64,000 nucleotides of DNA. Source: Martelella lutilitoris (GTDB lineage Bacteria > Pseudomonadota > Alphaproteobacteria > Rhizobiales > Rhizobiaceae). The notes beneath the pieces were generated by a model, which searched no databases, was not told where the DNA came from, and saw only the letters and a program-made list of their open reading frames with translations. This document shows, one piece after another, positions 61,904 through 64,000 of this stretch (positions within the stretch are counted from its first letter, which is position 1; each line of letters begins with the position of its first letter). The position numbers and the translations under genes were made by a program. The stretch is from assembly GCF_005924265.1 (NCBI RefSeq), contig NZ_VCLB01000010.1, positions 62,001 to 126,000 of the forward strand, in the 5' to 3' direction.

Positions 61904-62836
61904 TCAAGCGCCCGTCCGTTCTTCGCCGATTTCTTCCAGGTGATAGGGTGTCGTCTGGTAGACCTCGTTGATCCAGTTGCCGAACAGAAGATGGGCATGC
62001 GAGCGCCAGCGGTTGAGCGGCGTGCGGCCGGGATCATCGGCCGGGAAATAGTTGAACGGCAGGTCAACGGGCACATTGGCGTCGACATCGCGCCGGTATT
62101 CGTCGCCGAGCGAGCCGGAATCATATTCGATATGGTTGAACATATAGAGCCGGTTGGCGAAGCTTTCCTGCGCCAGACAGGGGCCGACCTCGTCGGAATC
62201 CATCAGCAGCTCCATGCCCGGCACCCGTTCCAGATCCTCGCGGCGCACCTCGGTCCAGCGCGACACCGGGATCTGGAAATCGTCGGAAAAGCCGTTGAGA
62301 TAGACGGAGGCCGGCTTCAGGTTGCGATGGCGATAGACCCCGAAAGCCTTCTTGTTGAGAAGGTGCTTCTCCACGCCGTGGAAATGATAGGCTGCCGCCA
62401 TCGCACCCCAGCAGATGTTCATCGTCGAGTGACAGTTCGTCGTGGTCCAGTCGAGGATGTCCTTCAACTCGTCCCAATAGGTGACTTCCTCGAAATCGAG
62501 CGTCTCCACCGGCGCGCCGGTGATGATGAAGCCGTCGAACTTCCGCTCCGCCACCTCGTCCCAGGTCTGGTAGAAGGAGAGCAGATGGTCGATCGGCGTG
62601 TTCTTTGCCTTATGGCCGCCGACGCGCACCAGCGAAAGCTCGATCTGCAGCGGCGAGGCGCCCAGAAGCCGGGCGAACTGCAACTCGGTCTTGATCTTGT
62701 TCGGCATGAGATTGAGAAGGGCAAACTGCAGCGGGCGGATATCCTGCCGCTCGGCAACCGTTTCCGTCTTGACCCGCACGCCCTCTGCAAGAAGCGTTTC
62801 ATAGGCGGGCAGCGTATCAGGAATCTTGATAGGCAT
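61904..62836 (-). CDS. metA: Homoserine O-acyltransferase MetA, predicted acetyl-CoA type
   Basis: A 310-residue enzyme acylating homoserine, the first committed step to methionine. Catalytic Cys142 ([10 protein letters not shown]), His235 and Glu237 (FNHIEYD) are at canonical positions. Residue 111 is Glu (GAPVETLDF), whereas succinyl-CoA-using E. coli MetA has Gly there; in Bacillus cereus Glu111 gives acetyl-CoA use and E111G switches it. The protein is therefore probably a homoserine O-acetyltransferase despite the usual succinyltransferase label. It is governed by a SAM-II riboswitch. Confidence 0.94.
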   Translation of the reverse strand: MPIKIPDTLPAYETLLAEGVRVKTETVAERQDIRPLQFALLNLMPNKIKTELQFARLLGASPLQIELSLVRVGGHKAKNTPIDHLLSFYQTWDEVAERKFDGFIITGAPVETLDFEEVTYWDELKDILDWTTTNCHSTMNICWGAMAAAYHFHGVEKHLLNKKAFGVYRHRNLKPASVYLNGFSDDFQIPVSRWTEVRREDLERVPGMELLMDSDEVGPCLAQESFANRLYMFNHIEYDSGSLGDEYRRDVDANVPVDLPFNYFPADDPGRTPLNRWRSHAHLLFGNWINEVYQTTPYHLEEIGEERTGA

Positions 62837-62920
62837 GTCTCATTCCAATCCCGAACAGAAACCGACCGTCGTCAACGCGCAGCCGGTCCGAATGGGCAGG
62901 AATTTTCCGCTCGCTTCGGC

Positions 62921-62973
62921 CCTTTAGCGAGTTGTTTTACGTGGCTGCAAGCCGGCCGGCCAAATCACCACGA
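62921..62973 (-). ncRNA. SAM-II riboswitch (metA leader)
   Basis: On the metA strand: TCGTGGTGATTTGGCCGGCC, then GGCTTGCAGCCACG, TAAAACAA and CTCGCTAAAG. The CGTGG/CCACG helix, the GATTTG loop strand and the downstream GCTAAAG pseudoknot strand are all there, matching the alphaproteobacterial SAM-II motif. SAM binding would shut off metA. It ends about 85 nt before the start codon, somewhat far for simple Shine-Dalgarno masking. Confidence 0.95.
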
Positions 62974-62981
62974 GGAAAAGC

Positions 62982-63010
62982 TAGATAACGCCGCAATTGC
63001 CGGACGTCAA
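62982..63010 (-). promoter_or_regulatory. metA promoter
   Basis: On the metA strand: TTGACG (63010-63005), a 17-bp spacer and TATCTA (62987-62982). Transcription would begin near 62975, exactly at the 5' edge of the SAM-II aptamer, which strongly supports the assignment. Confidence 0.75.
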
Positions 63011-63048
63011 TCTTGGCGCGAAAGACAATCCGTTGCCGGGCTGTCGCT

Positions 63049-63498
63049 TCAGGTGAAAAATGCTGTCAAGGCAGGCCACGAAAGCGGCATTTCCATGCCA
63101 AGTCCAATGTTTCCGGCCGCTTCTTTCCAATCAAGGAAAAACAGCCGGAAGCGTATAGGCCCTCCGCCGTCAGAGGCGTGTTCTTCTGTGTGGAACCAGT
63201 TTTCGGGCGCATCCTCCGGTATGGGCACAGTGAATATATGGCGCCGGTGGCACAGTAGCGCGCCGTTTTTTCTGAAGCTGTAGTCAATGCTGCCAAGTGC
63301 CGACCAGCCTTCGTTCAGGTGAAGTCCGGTCTCCTCGTGAAATTCCCGTTTTGCCGCCTCAATCGGAATTTCCGCATGCTCCAGCGTCCCGCCGGGAACC
63401 TGAAGCGGAACTTCCGGAAAGTCCGGCTCATCGAAGACGAGCACCCTGCTGCCCCGTCGTGCATAGATGAGCACTTTTTCCGCGTCCGGTATCATCAC
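63049..63498 (-). CDS. NUDIX hydrolase
   Basis: A 149-residue pyrophosphohydrolase. The NUDIX box runs from residue 36 to 58: GGTLEHAEIPIEAAKREF then HEETGL, keeping the G-x5-E-x7-R-E-x2-E-E-x-G-[hydrophobic] pattern and so the Mg2+ ligands. The nucleotide or other diphosphate substrate cannot be assigned. It lies 13 bp downstream of the lysE-type gene and ends before the metA promoter. Confidence 0.9.
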   Translation of the reverse strand: MMIPDAEKVLIYARRGSRVLVFDEPDFPEVPLQVPGGTLEHAEIPIEAAKREFHEETGLHLNEGWSALGSIDYSFRKNGALLCHRRHIFTVPIPEDAPENWFHTEEHASDGGGPIRFRLFFLDWKEAAGNIGLGMEMPLSWPALTAFFT

Positions 63499-63510
63499 GC
63501 TTCCCTGTTT

Positions 63511-64000
63511 TCAGGACGTTGTCCGTTTCAGCGCGGCCGTTGCAAGCCCCATCGCAATCAGCGCACTGCCGCCCAGCCGGGGCAGGAACGCGGTGACCGT
63601 GGACGAACTTAGCTTTGTCCGCAACCGGTCTGCCAACAGGGCATAGGCCAGTGCATTGACGGCGGCCAGCCCGACAAATGTGACAACAAGCGTTGAAAAC
63701 TGAGGGACAAGCGGCGCTTGCGGCACAATGAACTGCGGTACGAAGGCGATGAAGAAGGCAATCGATTTCGGATTCAGCGCCGTCACGGTCATGGAATGAA
63801 AGAAAATCTTGCGCGCGGCAAGCGGGGCCGGCGTGGTGGATGCGATGTTTTCGCTGGACTCGGCGCTTCTGAAAAGCCGGATACCGAGATAGACGAGATA
63901 GGCCGCGCCGACCCATTTGAGGATGACAAACAGTTTGGCCGACGTCAGCACAAGCGCGCCGAGACCGGCAAGCGAGGCGCTCATGGCGATGAGATCGCCG
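63511..64000 (-). CDS. LysE/RhtB-family amino acid exporter, N-terminus beyond window
   Basis: The frame is open to the window edge, with GDLIAMSASLAGLGALVLTS near the border; about 162 C-terminal residues are visible. Transmembrane segments, the motif WVGAAYLVYLGIRLFR and TALNPKSIAFFIAFVPQF are diagnostic of the LysE superfamily of small effluxers for amino acids such as homoserine, threonine or lysine. An internal ATG at 63984 is not the true start because homology continues upstream of it. Confidence 0.9.
   Translation of the reverse strand, partial: GDLIAMSASLAGLGALVLTSAKLFVILKWVGAAYLVYLGIRLFRSAESSENIASTTPAPLAARKIFFHSMTVTALNPKSIAFFIAFVPQFIVPQAPLVPQFSTLVVTFVGLAAVNALAYALLADRLRTKLSSSTVTAFLPRLGGSALIAMGLATAALKRTTS

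Overview
The window is a high-GC (roughly 60-65 percent by eye) chromosomal segment from an alphaproteobacterium of the order Hyphomicrobiales (Rhizobiales), probably Rhizobiaceae or a relative such as Martelella or Hoeflea. The order-level call rests on an Irr-type Fur regulator behind an IRO-box-like RirA site, a SAM-II riboswitch ahead of metA, a Porin_2/RopA-type porin, a giant NAD-glutamate dehydrogenase, the imuA-imuB-dnaE2 cassette and two dispersed palindromic repeats of the rhizobial kind. Genus is a guess. Gene density is high and most of the window is ordinary metabolism; no prophage, CRISPR array, rRNA or plasmid backbone was seen.

Region by region. 1-2.9 kb: 3' part of a multidomain glycosyltransferase, then a dead IS3-type transposase fragment. 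3.2-9.4 kb: NAD-linked molybdenum formate dehydrogenase fdsGBA-D with a LysR regulator upstream; no fdhD (fdsC). 9.4-10.5 kb: largely empty DNA around an elongator tRNA-Met. 10.5-19.1 kb: a small zincin, beta-carbonic anhydrase, pyridoxal kinase, NAD-glutamate dehydrogenase and a UMF1-type MFS protein. 19.1-25.2 kb: dispersed repeat, purH, heparinase II/III-like protein, rsmB, htpX. 25.3-26.8 kb: SDHAF4-like assembly factor, secreted nuclease, phosphoribosyltransferase. 26.8-31.9 kb: TRAP transporter, GntR regulator and divergent mannonate dehydratase. 31.9-35.9 kb: MarR regulator/DUF1428 pair, then an FMN-riboswitch-controlled ribD-ribBA-ribH operon. 35.9-38.2 kb: CHASE4-GGDEF-EAL protein. 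38.4-44.9 kb: DNA-damage block, imuA-imuB-dnaE2 back to back with an adaA-ogt pair. 44.9-47.1 kb: membrane AraC regulator and divergent secreted alpha/beta hydrolase. 47.1-55.0 kb: basic-amino-acid ABC transporter divergent from a DDAH-like enzyme, TetR regulator, AruH-like aminotransferase and AruI-like 2-ketoarginine decarboxylase. 55.1-59.3 kb: porin and fabA-fabB-fabI. 59.3-64.0 kb: irr, YdcF-like protein, aldose epimerase, metA with SAM-II riboswitch, NUDIX hydrolase and a truncated LysE exporter.

The least ordinary unit is the 47.1-55.0 kb block. Its layout (uptake system and catabolic genes divergent from a 29-bp inverted repeat, with the TetR gene inside the catabolic operon and every junction there overlapping or nearly so) suggests one regulated system for arginine or methylated arginine. 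Other points worth a second look are an 81-nt nested inverted repeat in front of fabA, a 12-bp inverted repeat that encloses the ribosome binding site and start codon of the secreted hydrolase, paired 16-bp palindromes upstream of the porin, and MetA carrying Glu111, which predicts acetyl-CoA rather than succinyl-CoA use.
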